Below, piece by piece: positions 16,264-26,011 of a DNA stretch of 35,911 nt. The stretch is taken from contig PFXJ01000024.1 of assembly GCA_002791595.1 (NCBI GenBank), positions 33,339 to 69,249 on the forward strand, given 5' to 3'. The position numbers and the translations under genes were made by a program. The notes beneath the pieces are model-generated. The model had not been told where the DNA came from, did not search any database, and worked only from the letters and a program-made list of their open reading frames with translations. How positions within the stretch are numbered: the stretch's first letter is position 1; every line of letters starts with the position of its first letter. The DNA comes from a candidate division Zixibacteria bacterium CG_4_9_14_3_um_filter_46_8. Its GTDB lineage: Bacteria > Zixibacteria > MSB-5A5 > UM-FILTER-46-8.

Positions 16264-18963
16264 TTAATGTGCCTCCAACCAGTTGCGGCCTGTGCCCATC
16301 TCAACTTTAAGTGGGATTTTCAAATGAGTTATGTTTTCCATTCCTTCCTTGACAATATTCCTCAAAACATCAAGTTCCGGAAGAAAGACATCAAACAGCA
16401 GCTCGTCATGCACTTGCAGTACCATCCTGCTTTTCAATCTCATCTCGATAATGCCTGCGTGGATTTTGATCATTGCCAGCTTTATGATATCAGCCGCGGA
16501 ACCCTGGATGGGAGTATTAATAGCCGCCCGTCGGGAAAACTCTCGAATTTGTCGGTTGAGAGATTTAATATCGGGGATATAACGCCGCCGCCCGAATATG
16601 GTAGAGACATATCCGTTTGCCTCCGCCTGACGAATCGCCTCATCCATGAATTTTCTCACGCCCGGGTAACGTTCGAAATAAATATCGATAAAATCTGCGG
16701 ATTCTCTTACCGAGAGTTCCACCTGGCGGGATAAGCCATAGGCGGAGACGCCATAAATTACGGCGAAATTGGTAACCTTCGCCTTGCGCCTCATCTCCGG
16801 GGTAACCTCCTTCAATGCGACGCCATAAACTTCGGCTGCGGTTCGGCTGTGAATGTCTTCGTCTCGAAGAAAGGAATCGATCATGGCCTGGTCATCAGCG
16901 ATATGCGCCATCAGGCGCAATTCTATCTGTGAATAGTCGGCGGAAAGAAAGATATGCTCATCATCGGTCGGGACAAAGGCTTCGCGCACCTCCCTTCCCA
17001 AAGCGGTTCTCACGGGGATATTTTGCAGGTTGGGATCCGCAGATGATAACCGTCCTGTGGCCGTGACCGCCTGATTGAATGAAGTATGAATGCGGCTGGT
17101 CTTGGGGTCAATCAAGTCCACGAGGGCATCCGAATAAGTCGATTTCACCTTGGTCAATTCGCGATATTCGAGGATCAATTTGGGGAGCGGATGCAATTCA
17201 GCCAATTCCTCCAAGACCGCGGCGTCGGTGGAGTATTCTTTTTTCTTAGCAGTTCTGCCTTTCATAGGCAACTGAAGTTCCACAAATAAAAGCTTTTGCA
17301 TTTGAGCGGGTGAATTTATGTTAAATTCGTAGCCGGACAGATGGTAGATTTCGGAACTTAAGCGGTTCAGTTCGCCTCCAAGGTTGGCTGAAATTTCGCG
17401 CAGCTTATTGGGATTTACTCTAACTCCAGTGGCCTCCATACACCGCAGGACTTCCACAAGAGGCATCTCGATATCATAGAATAAACTTTGGAGATCATTT
17501 TCCGCCAGTTTCGCAGAGAGGACGTGATATAAGCGCAGGGTGATATCGGCATCTTCGCAGGAATAAAAGACCGCTTTATCAACGGGGACCTCAGCGAAAG
17601 ATTTCTGGTTTCTGCCGGTGCCGATTAGTTCGGTTATTTCCTGCATAGTGTAGCTGAAGTGTTTTGAAGCCATTGCGGAAAGGCCATGCTGGTGCGCCGA
17701 TGGATCCAGAACATAAGACGCCAGCATAGTATCGAATGTTTTTCCTCCGAAATCGATACCTACATTTATTAAGACTTGAAGGTCATATTTCAGATTTTGG
17801 GCGATTTTGAGGAGGTTCTCATCACGGCAGAGACTCCCTATTATTTCGACCGTCTCATTTATCGGGAGATTATGTTCTGATTGTTTATGTCCCACCGGAA
17901 TATAGAATGCGGCTTTTTCTTCAATGCTAATAGAGATGCCGACTAATTGTGCATTGCGAGAATTAAGAGAAGTGGTTTCAGTGTCGATGGCGAAATGTCC
18001 TTTTTGACGGATGCGCTCGGCAAGCTGTTTTAGTTCCTTGATGCTGGCAATCCGTGAATATTCAATATCGCCATGGCTCTCAGGCGGAGGCGCCAGCATG
18101 GCCATTTCGGATGCCATTCGATCAAATTCAAGATCCCGTAACAGCGGCAAGAGCTTGCCGTAGTCCGGACTGCCCAGGCGATAATCATCCCATCTCACTT
18201 CAAGCGGAATCTCGGTATTGATAGTTACGAGATGATGCGAAAGCTCTGCCTGTTCTTTGCATTGGATAAGATTTTCCTTAATCTTTTTTCTATCGATTGA
18301 ATCAAGTGATTGGTATAGGTTTTTGAAACTTCCATATTTCTCAATCAATTGAATCGCGGTCTTAGGCCCTATGCCATCGACCCCGGGGATATTGTCCGAG
18401 GAGTCTCCCATCAAGCTCAACACATCGATTACCTTTTCTGGAGATACCCCGAATTTGATTCTAACACCTTCTCGATTCAGGATCAAATCATCTTCTCCTT
18501 TTTTCCCCGGTGAGATTATGGTGATTTTATCATTCACCAATTGGAAGAAGTCCTTATCCCCGGTGTAGATGAGAACGTCGAATCCCTCTGCGGCGCCTCT
18601 CAGCGCCAGGGTGCCGATGATATCATCCGCTTCGACTCCTTCCATTTTTATTACCGGCCAATTCATCGCTTCGGCTATTTCATCGAGACGCGGCAAGGTG
18701 TCAATCATTTCCTCAGGCATTCTGGCGCGGGTTGATTTGTATTCAGGGTATATCTTATGCCTAATAGTAGGGGCGCCCATATCAAACGAGATAATGAGAT
18801 GGTCGGGGTTATGCTGACGTATGAGCTTGTTGATGGAATTGATAAACCCAAAGGAGGTGGAAGTAATTTCACCTTTGGAAGAGCGAAGCGGCCTAGCTAT
18901 AAAGGCAAAATAGCTTCGATAAGCCAGCGCGGTGCCATCAACCAAAATTAATTTGGGAGTCAT
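16264..18963 (-). CDS. polA: DNA polymerase I (5' nuclease, 3'-5' exonuclease, polymerase)
   Basis: This is the repair and Okazaki-fragment polymerase; the 899 residues give all three domains. The N-terminal 5' nuclease spans about 1-290 (LVDGTALAYRSYFAF, SLMGDSSDNIPGVDGIGPKTA). The proofreading exonuclease looks intact: FAIDTETTSL near 320, NLKYD, and YSCEDAD. Polymerase motifs are A (DYSQIELRLMAHI, about 673), B (RRKAKVTNFAVIYG, with Ala where Gly is frequent) and C (QVHDELLFD, about 848). Six bases separate it from nadD and three from coaE. Confidence 0.98.
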   Translation of the reverse strand: MTPKLILVDGTALAYRSYFAFIARPLRSSKGEITSTSFGFINSINKLIRQHNPDHLIISFDMGAPTIRHKIYPEYKSTRARMPEEMIDTLPRLDEIAEAMNWPVIKMEGVEADDIIGTLALRGAAEGFDVLIYTGDKDFFQLVNDKITIISPGKKGEDDLILNREGVRIKFGVSPEKVIDVLSLMGDSSDNIPGVDGIGPKTAIQLIEKYGSFKNLYQSLDSIDRKKIKENLIQCKEQAELSHHLVTINTEIPLEVRWDDYRLGSPDYGKLLPLLRDLEFDRMASEMAMLAPPPESHGDIEYSRIASIKELKQLAERIRQKGHFAIDTETTSLNSRNAQLVGISISIEEKAAFYIPVGHKQSEHNLPINETVEIIGSLCRDENLLKIAQNLKYDLQVLINVGIDFGGKTFDTMLASYVLDPSAHQHGLSAMASKHFSYTMQEITELIGTGRNQKSFAEVPVDKAVFYSCEDADITLRLYHVLSAKLAENDLQSLFYDIEMPLVEVLRCMEATGVRVNPNKLREISANLGGELNRLSSEIYHLSGYEFNINSPAQMQKLLFVELQLPMKGRTAKKKEYSTDAAVLEELAELHPLPKLILEYRELTKVKSTYSDALVDLIDPKTSRIHTSFNQAVTATGRLSSADPNLQNIPVRTALGREVREAFVPTDDEHIFLSADYSQIELRLMAHIADDQAMIDSFLRDEDIHSRTAAEVYGVALKEVTPEMRRKAKVTNFAVIYGVSAYGLSRQVELSVRESADFIDIYFERYPGVRKFMDEAIRQAEANGYVSTIFGRRRYIPDIKSLNRQIREFSRRAAINTPIQGSAADIIKLAMIKIHAGIIEMRLKSRMVLQVHDELLFDVFLPELDVLRNIVKEGMENITHLKIPLKVEMGTGRNWLEAH

Positions 18964-18969
18964 AATTGT

Positions 18970-19551
18970 TCAGGCATACAGTTTATGGCGGCCTATATAA
19001 GTTTCGACTCCTGGAGGAAGAAGATATCGGCAGGGTTTGGCATCCTTGAGGGCATTCCTTATTTGAGTTGAAGAAATATCAATGCCCGGCAGATCAATTT
19101 CCATGACCCTGCCGGGTAAATTGATCTCATTTGACCTTGACCTGGCACCGGGACGAGTGACTACGACTACCCGCGAGAGTTCGAAAAGTTTTTCGGGCTC
19201 TTTCCAAGTGAGGATCTCGCCGAGATTATCGGCTCCCATAATAAAATGAATTTCCCAATCCGGATGAATCCGACGCAACTCGATCAGGGTATCCACCGAA
19301 TAAGATTTCCCCGAACGCCGCAATTCCAGGTCGCTGACCTCAATCTGAAGATTATCTGAAACCGCCAATTTCAGCATTTCATACCTGTGGTTTCCTAATG
19401 CGATTGGTGATGAGCGTCTGTGTGGGGGATCGCCCGCGGGGATTAGAATTACCTTGGAGAGTCCCAGCGTGCGGAGCACGCCATCGGCGATATGCATATG
19501 CCCGATATGTATCGGGTCAAATACTCCTCCGAGCACGCCGACTTTTTTCAT
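18970..19551 (-). CDS. nadD: nicotinate-nucleotide adenylyltransferase
   Basis: This enzyme adenylates nicotinate mononucleotide in NAD synthesis. The nucleotidyltransferase motif GGVFDPIHIGHMHIA contains the HxGH catalytic site, followed by LIPAGDPPHR and the C-terminal ISSTQIRNAL. The ORF track begins at a TTG eight codons earlier; the ATG at 19551 (MKKVGVLGG) starts exactly at the family N-terminus and is preferred, although no strong ribosome-binding site precedes it. The gene is 26 bases after bamD and six before polA. Confidence 0.95.
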   Translation of the reverse strand: MKKVGVLGGVFDPIHIGHMHIADGVLRTLGLSKVILIPAGDPPHRRSSPIALGNHRYEMLKLAVSDNLQIEVSDLELRRSGKSYSVDTLIELRRIHPDWEIHFIMGADNLGEILTWKEPEKLFELSRVVVVTRPGARSRSNEINLPGRVMEIDLPGIDISSTQIRNALKDAKPCRYLLPPGVETYIGRHKLYA

Positions 19552-19577
19552 AGCAATCACTTTGCGTCGAGGCAAGG

Positions 19578-20369
19578 CTATTTCTTAGCCTGAGGTTTAT
19601 CTTCAAGGATTCGCAACTTGTTGGTTGCGTCCTTATGGAATTTCCCGTTTTCATATTTATCGATGTATTCGAGAAATGCGTCCCTGGCGCGAATATCCTT
19701 CTTCAAACTGATGAGGCATTCGCCTTTGTGATAAAGGGCTTCCTCACTAAAAGGAGAATCTGCATAATCATCAAGGACTCTATCGTAGTAAAGAACGGCC
19801 GGATCATATTCATTTAATTTTTGATACAATTCACCGGCCTTGAAGGTTTTGCGGGCCAGTTTATTTCGCATCTCTTTCAGATAAAAATTGGCCGAGTCCG
19901 AAAACTCACTAATGGCGTAATTATCAAGAAAATTGAGGAACTCTTCAATAGCAATATAAGTGTCGGTCTGATCAAGGTAGTAATTTGGCGATTGATGATA
20001 ATGGGACATTGCCAATCGGTACTGAGCATCATCGGCAAAGGCGGATGCGGGAAATGAAGTAAGCAGTTTCTTAAATTCGCCACCGGCCAGGGCATAGTCA
20101 TTATCGTCAAAATAACACATCGCCAGATAGTATTGCGCGGTGTCCACCGCGGTGTTGCCCGGAAAGTTATAAATAAACCTCTGGAATTCGGTTTCAGCCT
20201 CATAATATTTTTTCTTGTTGAACAATTCCATAGCGCGTTTGAATTGAGATTGGGAATCTTCAATTGGCTTGACCCCACCGGCGCCGCAACCACCCAAAAG
20301 CAAAACCGCTGGCAAGCACAGCAATATGGCAATGCCGATGAGAGGAAATATCTTGAATTTAATTTGCAT
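19578..20369 (-). CDS. bamD: outer membrane assembly lipoprotein BamD-like
   Basis: A 263-residue lipoprotein with signal peptide and lipobox LLGGC, then about five TPR-like repeats (FNKKKYYEAETEFQRFIYNFPG, YFDDNDYALAGGEFKKLLTSFP, and more). This is the layout of BamD/ComL, which helps BamA insert beta-barrels in the outer membrane. A ribosome-binding site AGGTGA precedes the ATG and overlaps the stop region of the upstream gene. A YbgF/CpoB-like or generic TPR lipoprotein is a less likely alternative. The C-terminus ends KPQAKK. Confidence 0.85.
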   Translation of the reverse strand: MQIKFKIFPLIGIAILLCLPAVLLLGGCGAGGVKPIEDSQSQFKRAMELFNKKKYYEAETEFQRFIYNFPGNTAVDTAQYYLAMCYFDDNDYALAGGEFKKLLTSFPASAFADDAQYRLAMSHYHQSPNYYLDQTDTYIAIEEFLNFLDNYAISEFSDSANFYLKEMRNKLARKTFKAGELYQKLNEYDPAVLYYDRVLDDYADSPFSEEALYHKGECLISLKKDIRARDAFLEYIDKYENGKFHKDATNKLRILEDKPQAKK

Positions 20370-20378
20370 TGATTACAA

Positions 20379-20993
20379 TCACCTGTTGCTGAAGAAAAGC
20401 ACAATCAAGGTAGCCACCGTGGCTCCGACCAGGACTGGTTCAACATAGCGTAAGAATCCTTCCGAAATCTCCGGTTTGATATAAAAATTACCCAGTCCAT
20501 TAAAATGCATTGCTTCCTTCCTGCTTATGAAGTCACCATCAGCGATATTTAGCTCTTCAGTTTTGATAACTTCACCATCATCGTTTGAAATGAGCCGAAA
20601 TATACCTGCCAGATTTCCATTGCGCCATAACTTTTTTCCCGGCGGGGATTTGCCTCGCGCCTTTTCATATCTCAGATCAGCCATCAGGATTTTATATTCG
20701 ACGGTGTATCCCGCATTCGGCTTTTGGTTAATTTCGCTGTTTGATTCCAAGAAGGCATGAGCGCCTTTGGCTTTTATATAATTAATAAGGGATTGTTCCA
20801 GGATAAAATTCGCATTGTGGGTTTGTTGGGATTTTATGATAAATCCATCGTCATCATTTATGGTCAATGAAGAGAGGAACAAGGTTGTTGCGGAATCGGC
20901 GATACCGGCATAAAACCTTAAATTATCGGGGGGAATTGAGAAAGCGGGCGAGGACAGGAGCAGTAGGGGCAAGGCAATGGCAATGAGCTTCAT
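20379..20993 (-). CDS. exported protein of unknown function with C-terminal membrane anchor
   Basis: I do not recognise this 205-residue protein. The start ATG at 20993 (MKLIAIALPLLLL) is chosen because it gives a clean signal peptide; the ORF-track TTG start overlaps the upstream gene. The middle is mixed alpha/beta. A stretch NFILEQSLINYIKAKGAHAFL followed by a strand (YTVEYKILMADLRYE) recalls small envelope modules built around a helix and beta strands. A single transmembrane helix (VGATVATLIVLFFSNR) closes the chain, leaving only a two-residue cytoplasmic tail. It sits between a lytic transglycosylase and bamD, so an envelope role is likely. Confidence 0.75.
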   Translation of the reverse strand: MKLIAIALPLLLLSSPAFSIPPDNLRFYAGIADSATTLFLSSLTINDDDGFIIKSQQTHNANFILEQSLINYIKAKGAHAFLESNSEINQKPNAGYTVEYKILMADLRYEKARGKSPPGKKLWRNGNLAGIFRLISNDDGEVIKTEELNIADGDFISRKEAMHFNGLGNFYIKPEISEGFLRYVEPVLVGATVATLIVLFFSNR

Positions 20994-21003
20994 CTTTGAA
21001 ATT

Positions 21004-21702
21004 TCATCCAAACAACGAATCGGGGTAATTTGATTTCAACATTTCGTATTTTTTCATCACGGTGTTAACGAAACCACGGGGCAGGTCCATTTTTAGGCTG
21101 ATTCGGCCTTCCATCGCGTATTCGCCAATGTTGTAGGCCACCAATGCCTTCTTAACATCACCATATTTCAATATCAATTCAAAGAGGTAGTAGCTGCCCA
21201 TACGGATATTATAATGCGGATCAAAAAGAGATGATTCATCTTTCCACGGCATCTCATATTTGTGCGAAAGCAGATATCCGGTTGAAGGTAAAAGTTGCAT
21301 TAAGCCCAGGGCTCCCATTTCAGATTCCTCCCCCTTTCTAAAAGAGCTCTCGGTTAGGATCAGAGCCATAAGCAAGAGAGGGTCGTATCCGAAGAGTCTG
21401 CTCTGATCAAAGATCGTTTCTCCTATTTTCTGAACTTCCTTAGGCGTGAACCCTCTCTGAAAATCATCTATAATCTCGAATATCTTTAATTTTTCGCGAA
21501 GCTCGGCATTTTGACGCTCCATTTCAGCAATCTGGGCATCTTTCGCGATGATTTCTTCTTGAAGTTTTGTTCTTTCCAAGAGAAGGTGAACAAGGATGGC
21601 GGTCTGGGCAACATAGAAGAGAATCAAGATGAGAGTAATTGACCTGGAAAGGGTTATTCCGGTCTTTCGAGCCATTCTGATCAGGGCGGTCATATCAATC
21701 AC
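21004..21702 (-). CDS. membrane-anchored lytic murein transglycosylase (SLT domain)
   Basis: This is a peptidoglycan-cleaving enzyme. An N-terminal transmembrane helix (about residues 19-40) is followed by a short coiled coil (ERTKLQEEIIAKDAQIAEM) and then a goose-type SLT domain. The catalytic Glu is E118 in ALILTESSF, with GALGLMQLLPSTG and LVAYNIGE as the conserved continuation. The GTG start overlaps the rimO stop (GTGA); ATG 21693 is an alternative. The membrane anchor and coiled coil suggest it works as part of a complex on the periplasmic face. Confidence 0.9.
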   Translation of the reverse strand: MIDMTALIRMARKTGITLSRSITLILILFYVAQTAILVHLLLERTKLQEEIIAKDAQIAEMERQNAELREKLKIFEIIDDFQRGFTPKEVQKIGETIFDQSRLFGYDPLLLMALILTESSFRKGEESEMGALGLMQLLPSTGYLLSHKYEMPWKDESSLFDPHYNIRMGSYYLFELILKYGDVKKALVAYNIGEYAMEGRISLKMDLPRGFVNTVMKKYEMLKSNYPDSLFG

Positions 21703-23051
21703 TTCACCATTCGCAAGGCAGTTTCATCAGCAATTATCGCATCGAGGTCATAAAGATCATATCCCGTAATCTTTATATTGGCAAAATCGCCTGGCTTTAG
21801 TTGACGGGGATATCCCACAAGTCGGACATTTCCATCAATATCAGGAGATTGTGATTGTAAGCGGCAGTTATAGATGTTCTCAGCAGAATCGAGGCTATCA
21901 ACAATAGCCTGAAAAGTTTTGCCCATTCGTTGTCGGTTGTGGTTTTCAGCAATAGTCGATTGAATCAGCATCAGTTGTTCATATCTTTCACTGGCGATTT
22001 CACTGCTGATTTTATTTTCCATAGCGGCAGAGGCAGTTTGCTCCTCTTCGGAATATACGAAGCAACCCAGATTTTCGAAACGGGCTTCCTCCACAAAGCG
22101 CGACAGTTCTTCAAAGTTATCTTGAGTTTCACCTGGGTGACCAAGAAGAAATGTGGTGCGCAGGGCAATTTCCGGAAATTCATTTCTCATCGATGAGACC
22201 AGCGTTTTGATTCTTGAAGCAGTAATGCCTCTATTCATTCGTGAAAGCATATTATCAGAAATATGCTGTAAAGGCAAATCCAAATAGGAACAGACTTTAT
22301 TTTCTTCGGCGATGATCTGAAGCAACGATTTTCTGGTTCGGGCCGGATGCGCATAAAGTATCCTCAACCATTTTAGACGGTCATCAGCGCAAATTTCCTT
22401 GATCAGATATTCAAGATTTTCATTTCTGGCCAGATCCTGGCCGTAACGGGTAGTCTCCTGCGCAATCAGGATTATTTCCTTGATGTCATTCGATAAGAGA
22501 AAATCGACCTCTTTGATGACATCATCAATGGGGCGGCTTCGATAACCCCCTCGGATGAGTGGGATGGCGCAATAACTGCAGAGGTTATCGCAGCCGTCAG
22601 CTATCTTAACATAAGCATAGGGCGATCCGGGATTGATGAATCTCCCGCCAGATGATTGATAGGTCTGGCTGACTTCGAATGTGCAATCAAGATGCTTTGG
22701 TTCCTGATGCAGAAGAATATCGGCAACCGTATCTGGGGAAGAGATTCCAAAGAAATAATCGACTTCGGAAAGCTCGGCCAATAGTTCCTTGCGGAAGCGT
22801 TGCGATAGGCACCCGGTGACAGCCAGAATGGTGCCATCATGCTTTAATTGTGCCAATCGCAGGATTTCATCGATAGACTCCTGTCGAGCATCGGCAATAA
22901 AACCGCAAGTGTTGACGATGAGGATATCGGCTTCTTCCGGATCCGACGGAGATAATCCTCGTTGGATTAACTGGAATTCGAGGGACTGCCCATCGACTTC
23001 ATTTTTAGGGCAGCCGAGGTTTAGAATGAAGTATGTGCGGGGGCGTTTCAT
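21699..23051 (-). CDS. rimO: ribosomal protein S12 methylthiotransferase
   Basis: This radical-SAM enzyme adds a methylthio group to the conserved Asp of ribosomal protein S12. The N-terminal cluster cysteines are C14 (NLGCPKNEVD), C49 (VNTCGF) and C81 (TGCLSQ). The radical-SAM CxxxCxxC is C154-C158-C161 (CDNLCSYC). A TRAM domain closes the protein (GNVRLVGYPRQLKPGDFANIKI). The NLGCPKN start distinguishes RimO from MiaB. Its ATG overlaps the lolA stop by one base (TAATG). Confidence 0.96.
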   Translation of the reverse strand: MKRPRTYFILNLGCPKNEVDGQSLEFQLIQRGLSPSDPEEADILIVNTCGFIADARQESIDEILRLAQLKHDGTILAVTGCLSQRFRKELLAELSEVDYFFGISSPDTVADILLHQEPKHLDCTFEVSQTYQSSGGRFINPGSPYAYVKIADGCDNLCSYCAIPLIRGGYRSRPIDDVIKEVDFLLSNDIKEIILIAQETTRYGQDLARNENLEYLIKEICADDRLKWLRILYAHPARTRKSLLQIIAEENKVCSYLDLPLQHISDNMLSRMNRGITASRIKTLVSSMRNEFPEIALRTTFLLGHPGETQDNFEELSRFVEEARFENLGCFVYSEEEQTASAAMENKISSEIASERYEQLMLIQSTIAENHNRQRMGKTFQAIVDSLDSAENIYNCRLQSQSPDIDGNVRLVGYPRQLKPGDFANIKITGYDLYDLDAIIADETALRMVK

Positions 23052-23701
23052 TATTCGAATAAATTAACTATCCGGCATCCTTCGGGAATCTTGAATTCAA
23101 ATGTCCCCGGCGGAAAATTAGGTTTAAAATTTATGGGGCCAAATTCCCAGGCAATTCGCCTTTCCAATCCATCGGTATAACTCAGCGATTTGGGCATATA
23201 GAAGGAAACTTGCTGGTTGGTAATGGCCTCCAACACTACATTCTGGTATTCATTGCGTTCGTCAGTGGAGGCTAATTGAAATCTAACGCCCACTATGGAT
23301 GGATTTTGGGCAATGACCCGGTAATTCTCCAAGGATCCGGAGATGAATAACTCCTGGATTTGATTCTCGCCCGACATTGAGATAGTCAACTGGTTATGAG
23401 AGCCGGAATAATCGAAGGTTGTATCGTTATTGGTGACTATTATTCGATCATCAATGGTAACTCGAGAAATATTATCGCCCTGAATTTTAACATTTCCGGA
23501 AGATGAATCACAAGCCCCGGTGTGGGTGGACTCGACCATGCGTTTGAATTCGAATTCCATCATCTGCGATTGCTTCAAAATGCGAACCATCTTGTCGTAG
23601 ACTGCCTGCGGTTGTGAGCTCTGGCAGATGCCTTGGTTGCCGAACCATAGACTTAGGACAACCACAGCAATGATTAAACTAAATACCTTAATTTTTGTCA
23701 T
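23051..23701 (-). CDS. lolA: outer-membrane lipoprotein carrier LolA-like
   Basis: A periplasmic carrier that shuttles lipoproteins from the inner membrane to the outer-membrane receptor. The start ATG at 23701 gives a signal peptide (MTKIKVFSLIIAVVVLSLW) and overlaps the end of ftsK by 14 bases; the longer ORF-track start would place 29 extra residues antiparallel to no known domain. The mature part has the LolA-type alternation of strands (MMEFEFKRMVES, GNVKIQGDNISRVTIDDRIIVTNNDTTFDYS) and a late FPPGTFEFKIPEG, resembling the C-terminal hook strand. The family match is by fold pattern, not by a strict motif. Confidence 0.75.
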   Translation of the reverse strand: MTKIKVFSLIIAVVVLSLWFGNQGICQSSQPQAVYDKMVRILKQSQMMEFEFKRMVESTHTGACDSSSGNVKIQGDNISRVTIDDRIIVTNNDTTFDYSGSHNQLTISMSGENQIQELFISGSLENYRVIAQNPSIVGVRFQLASTDERNEYQNVVLEAITNQQVSFYMPKSLSYTDGLERRIAWEFGPINFKPNFPPGTFEFKIPEGCRIVNLFE

Positions 23702-25961
23702 TGGCGTTATGGGAGAACAGGGTCTGTAAGTATTGCTCATTAACCAAAACCTTCCGAGCCTTGGAGCCATCATAAGGTCCAACGACACCGGTTTCCTCCA
23801 GCTGGTCGATGAGACGTGCCGCCCGTTGATAGCCTACGCCCAGTCGTCTCTGCAGAAGCGAAACGGAGCCCTGCTTGTGCAGGACCACTGTTTCCGCCGC
23901 CTGCCTGAACAGCTCATCAGTGACACCAGACGTCACGGTTTCTTTCCTCGATTGGCCATCCTGTTGAAGAGAATCCACTGGTTTGGGCCGGTAATCTTCG
24001 TGCCTCAGAAATTCGACAATTCGGGAGGTTTCCTCGCTGGAGACATACGATCCATGAACACGTATCAACTCTTGCTGTCCGGTGAGCATTACCAGCATAT
24101 CGCCGGACCCTAGGAGTTTCTCAGCGCCATTGGCATCCAGAATTGTTCGGGAATCGACTTTGGAAGCCACCTGGAAAGCGATTCGAGATGAAAAATTGGC
24201 TTTGATCAACCCGGTGATTACATCAACCGAAGGTCTTTGGGTAGCCAGTATCAGATGGATTCCAACGGCGCGCGCCATCTGCGCCAGGCGAGTTATCATC
24301 AATTCAATTTTATTTGAAGAACCGACCAACAGATCTGCCAGCTCGTCAACAATTATTATCACGTAGGGCAATTGCTCTTGGGAAGCGATTTTTTGGTTAT
24401 AGTTCTGGATATTTCTCACGCCGCTTTCGGCCAGAATGCTATAGCGATTTTCCATCTCCTCGACGGCATCCATCAAGACCCGTTCAGCCTGACGAGGCCG
24501 GGTAACTACGGGACGTTCCAAGTGCGGGATGCCGGAATAGACCGAGAGCTCCAGCATTTTCGGGTCGATGAAAATAAATCTGGCCTGGTTGGGGTGTAGT
24601 CGGTAAAGGATACTGGTGATGATTCCATTTAGGCAGACCGACTTGCCTGATCCGGTGGCTCCGGCAATCAGCAGATGCGGCATTCTGGCCAGGTCGGCAA
24701 TAAATGGATGTCCGCCGGTATCTTTGCCCAGAGCCAGCGGAATCATATATTTGTTGGAACGGAATTCCGGGGAGCTCATCAAATCGGAGATAGGCACGAT
24801 ATGAGGCTTCTTGTTGGGGATTTCGATACCAACTGCACCTTTGCCGGGTATGGGAGCAATGACGCGGATGCTTTTGGCCTTCATGGCCAACGCAAGGTCA
24901 TCAGCGAGAGTAACGAATTGGCTGACCTTTATTCCTGGCGCCGGCTGGAATTCAAAGCGGGTTATGACAGGCCCCGGATAACTTTCGACCGAATCCTCAT
25001 TGATTTTGACTCCGAAAGTATTTAATGTTCGTTTCAAAATCTCTGCTCGTTCCTTGATATCGGCATCGCTTTCGGAATCGCCGCCCGGTTCAACTTTATC
25101 AAATAATGAAAGCTCCGGGAAAGAGTATTCGCCTTCGAGGGATGACCGAATCGGAGTTTTTTCTTCCACCGGCTCCTGGACTCTAATTTCTTCTCTTTTG
25201 ATATTTACCTTTACCGGTTGTCTTTCATTTTGGATTTGATCGTCAGTTGGGGCCGCGGTTTCGGGCTTGATAATCTTTATCTTGGATTTGCCAGCTACTC
25301 GTTTCGACAATCCTTTGGATTTAAATATTCCGGGCGATTTCTTGATGTAATCTAAGCCTGCTCCCACCATCCTGCCAATCAGAGATAAAAGGCCATTGAA
25401 AATCTTTCTCACCGCGCGAGGGGATATCAAACCCATAGCGCAAATGATGGCCAGGATAGTCAAGATATATGCGCCGGTGGTTCCCGCCATCACTTTGATG
25501 GTTTTGGCAATGAGATAACCGATGGCTCCTCCGGGACCATGGCCGTCTCGATCGCCGGCATCTAATCCTGCAATGGGAACAGTGAATAAAGCGGACGTCA
25601 GCATGAGGATTATCAAACCAAGTTTCACATTCTTGGAAAAATGCCATTTGCCGCGCCCAGTGAGGGCACTGAAACCTGATAAAAATATCATAATTGGGCA
25701 AAGCCATCCCAATTTACCAAACACAAACATGGTGAATGAGGCGCAAAACGCACCGACGACTCCGCCCGCGTTGGCAACTTTAATTCTCAGCAGTTCTCGG
25801 AAGTTGCCATCGGTGAGCCTGGCCCAGATGCTTCGCCAAATACCGCTGTCAGACTCCGGGCTATAAGTGTAGACGCTGATTCCGTATAGTATGGATAGGA
25901 TGATAATGACGGAACCCAGTATCGGTGTCCCGCTGTATTTTTTTCTGCGTCTTTTCGCCAT
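23688..25961 (-). CDS. ftsK: DNA translocase FtsK/SpoIIIE
   Basis: This septum-located DNA pump clears and aligns chromosomes during division. The ATG at 25961 (MAKRRRKK) is preferred over the TTG four codons earlier. About four transmembrane helices occupy the first 180 residues, followed by a charged linker, a beta domain (SYPGPVITRFEF), Walker A GATGSGKSV (about 430) and Walker B YVIIIVDELADLL (about 540). A C-terminal gamma winged-helix domain (VSLLQRRLGVGYQRAARLIDQLE) reads KOPS-like DNA. The linker is short compared with E. coli FtsK and close to SpoIIIE length. Confidence 0.97.
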   Translation of the reverse strand: MAKRRRKKYSGTPILGSVIIILSILYGISVYTYSPESDSGIWRSIWARLTDGNFRELLRIKVANAGGVVGAFCASFTMFVFGKLGWLCPIMIFLSGFSALTGRGKWHFSKNVKLGLIILMLTSALFTVPIAGLDAGDRDGHGPGGAIGYLIAKTIKVMAGTTGAYILTILAIICAMGLISPRAVRKIFNGLLSLIGRMVGAGLDYIKKSPGIFKSKGLSKRVAGKSKIKIIKPETAAPTDDQIQNERQPVKVNIKREEIRVQEPVEEKTPIRSSLEGEYSFPELSLFDKVEPGGDSESDADIKERAEILKRTLNTFGVKINEDSVESYPGPVITRFEFQPAPGIKVSQFVTLADDLALAMKAKSIRVIAPIPGKGAVGIEIPNKKPHIVPISDLMSSPEFRSNKYMIPLALGKDTGGHPFIADLARMPHLLIAGATGSGKSVCLNGIITSILYRLHPNQARFIFIDPKMLELSVYSGIPHLERPVVTRPRQAERVLMDAVEEMENRYSILAESGVRNIQNYNQKIASQEQLPYVIIIVDELADLLVGSSNKIELMITRLAQMARAVGIHLILATQRPSVDVITGLIKANFSSRIAFQVASKVDSRTILDANGAEKLLGSGDMLVMLTGQQELIRVHGSYVSSEETSRIVEFLRHEDYRPKPVDSLQQDGQSRKETVTSGVTDELFRQAAETVVLHKQGSVSLLQRRLGVGYQRAARLIDQLEETGVVGPYDGSKARKVLVNEQYLQTLFSHNANDKN

Positions 25962-26011
25962 GCCAGAGATCAATTTATAACGGCATACGCCTTAAGTCAA
26001 TCAATAAGGAA

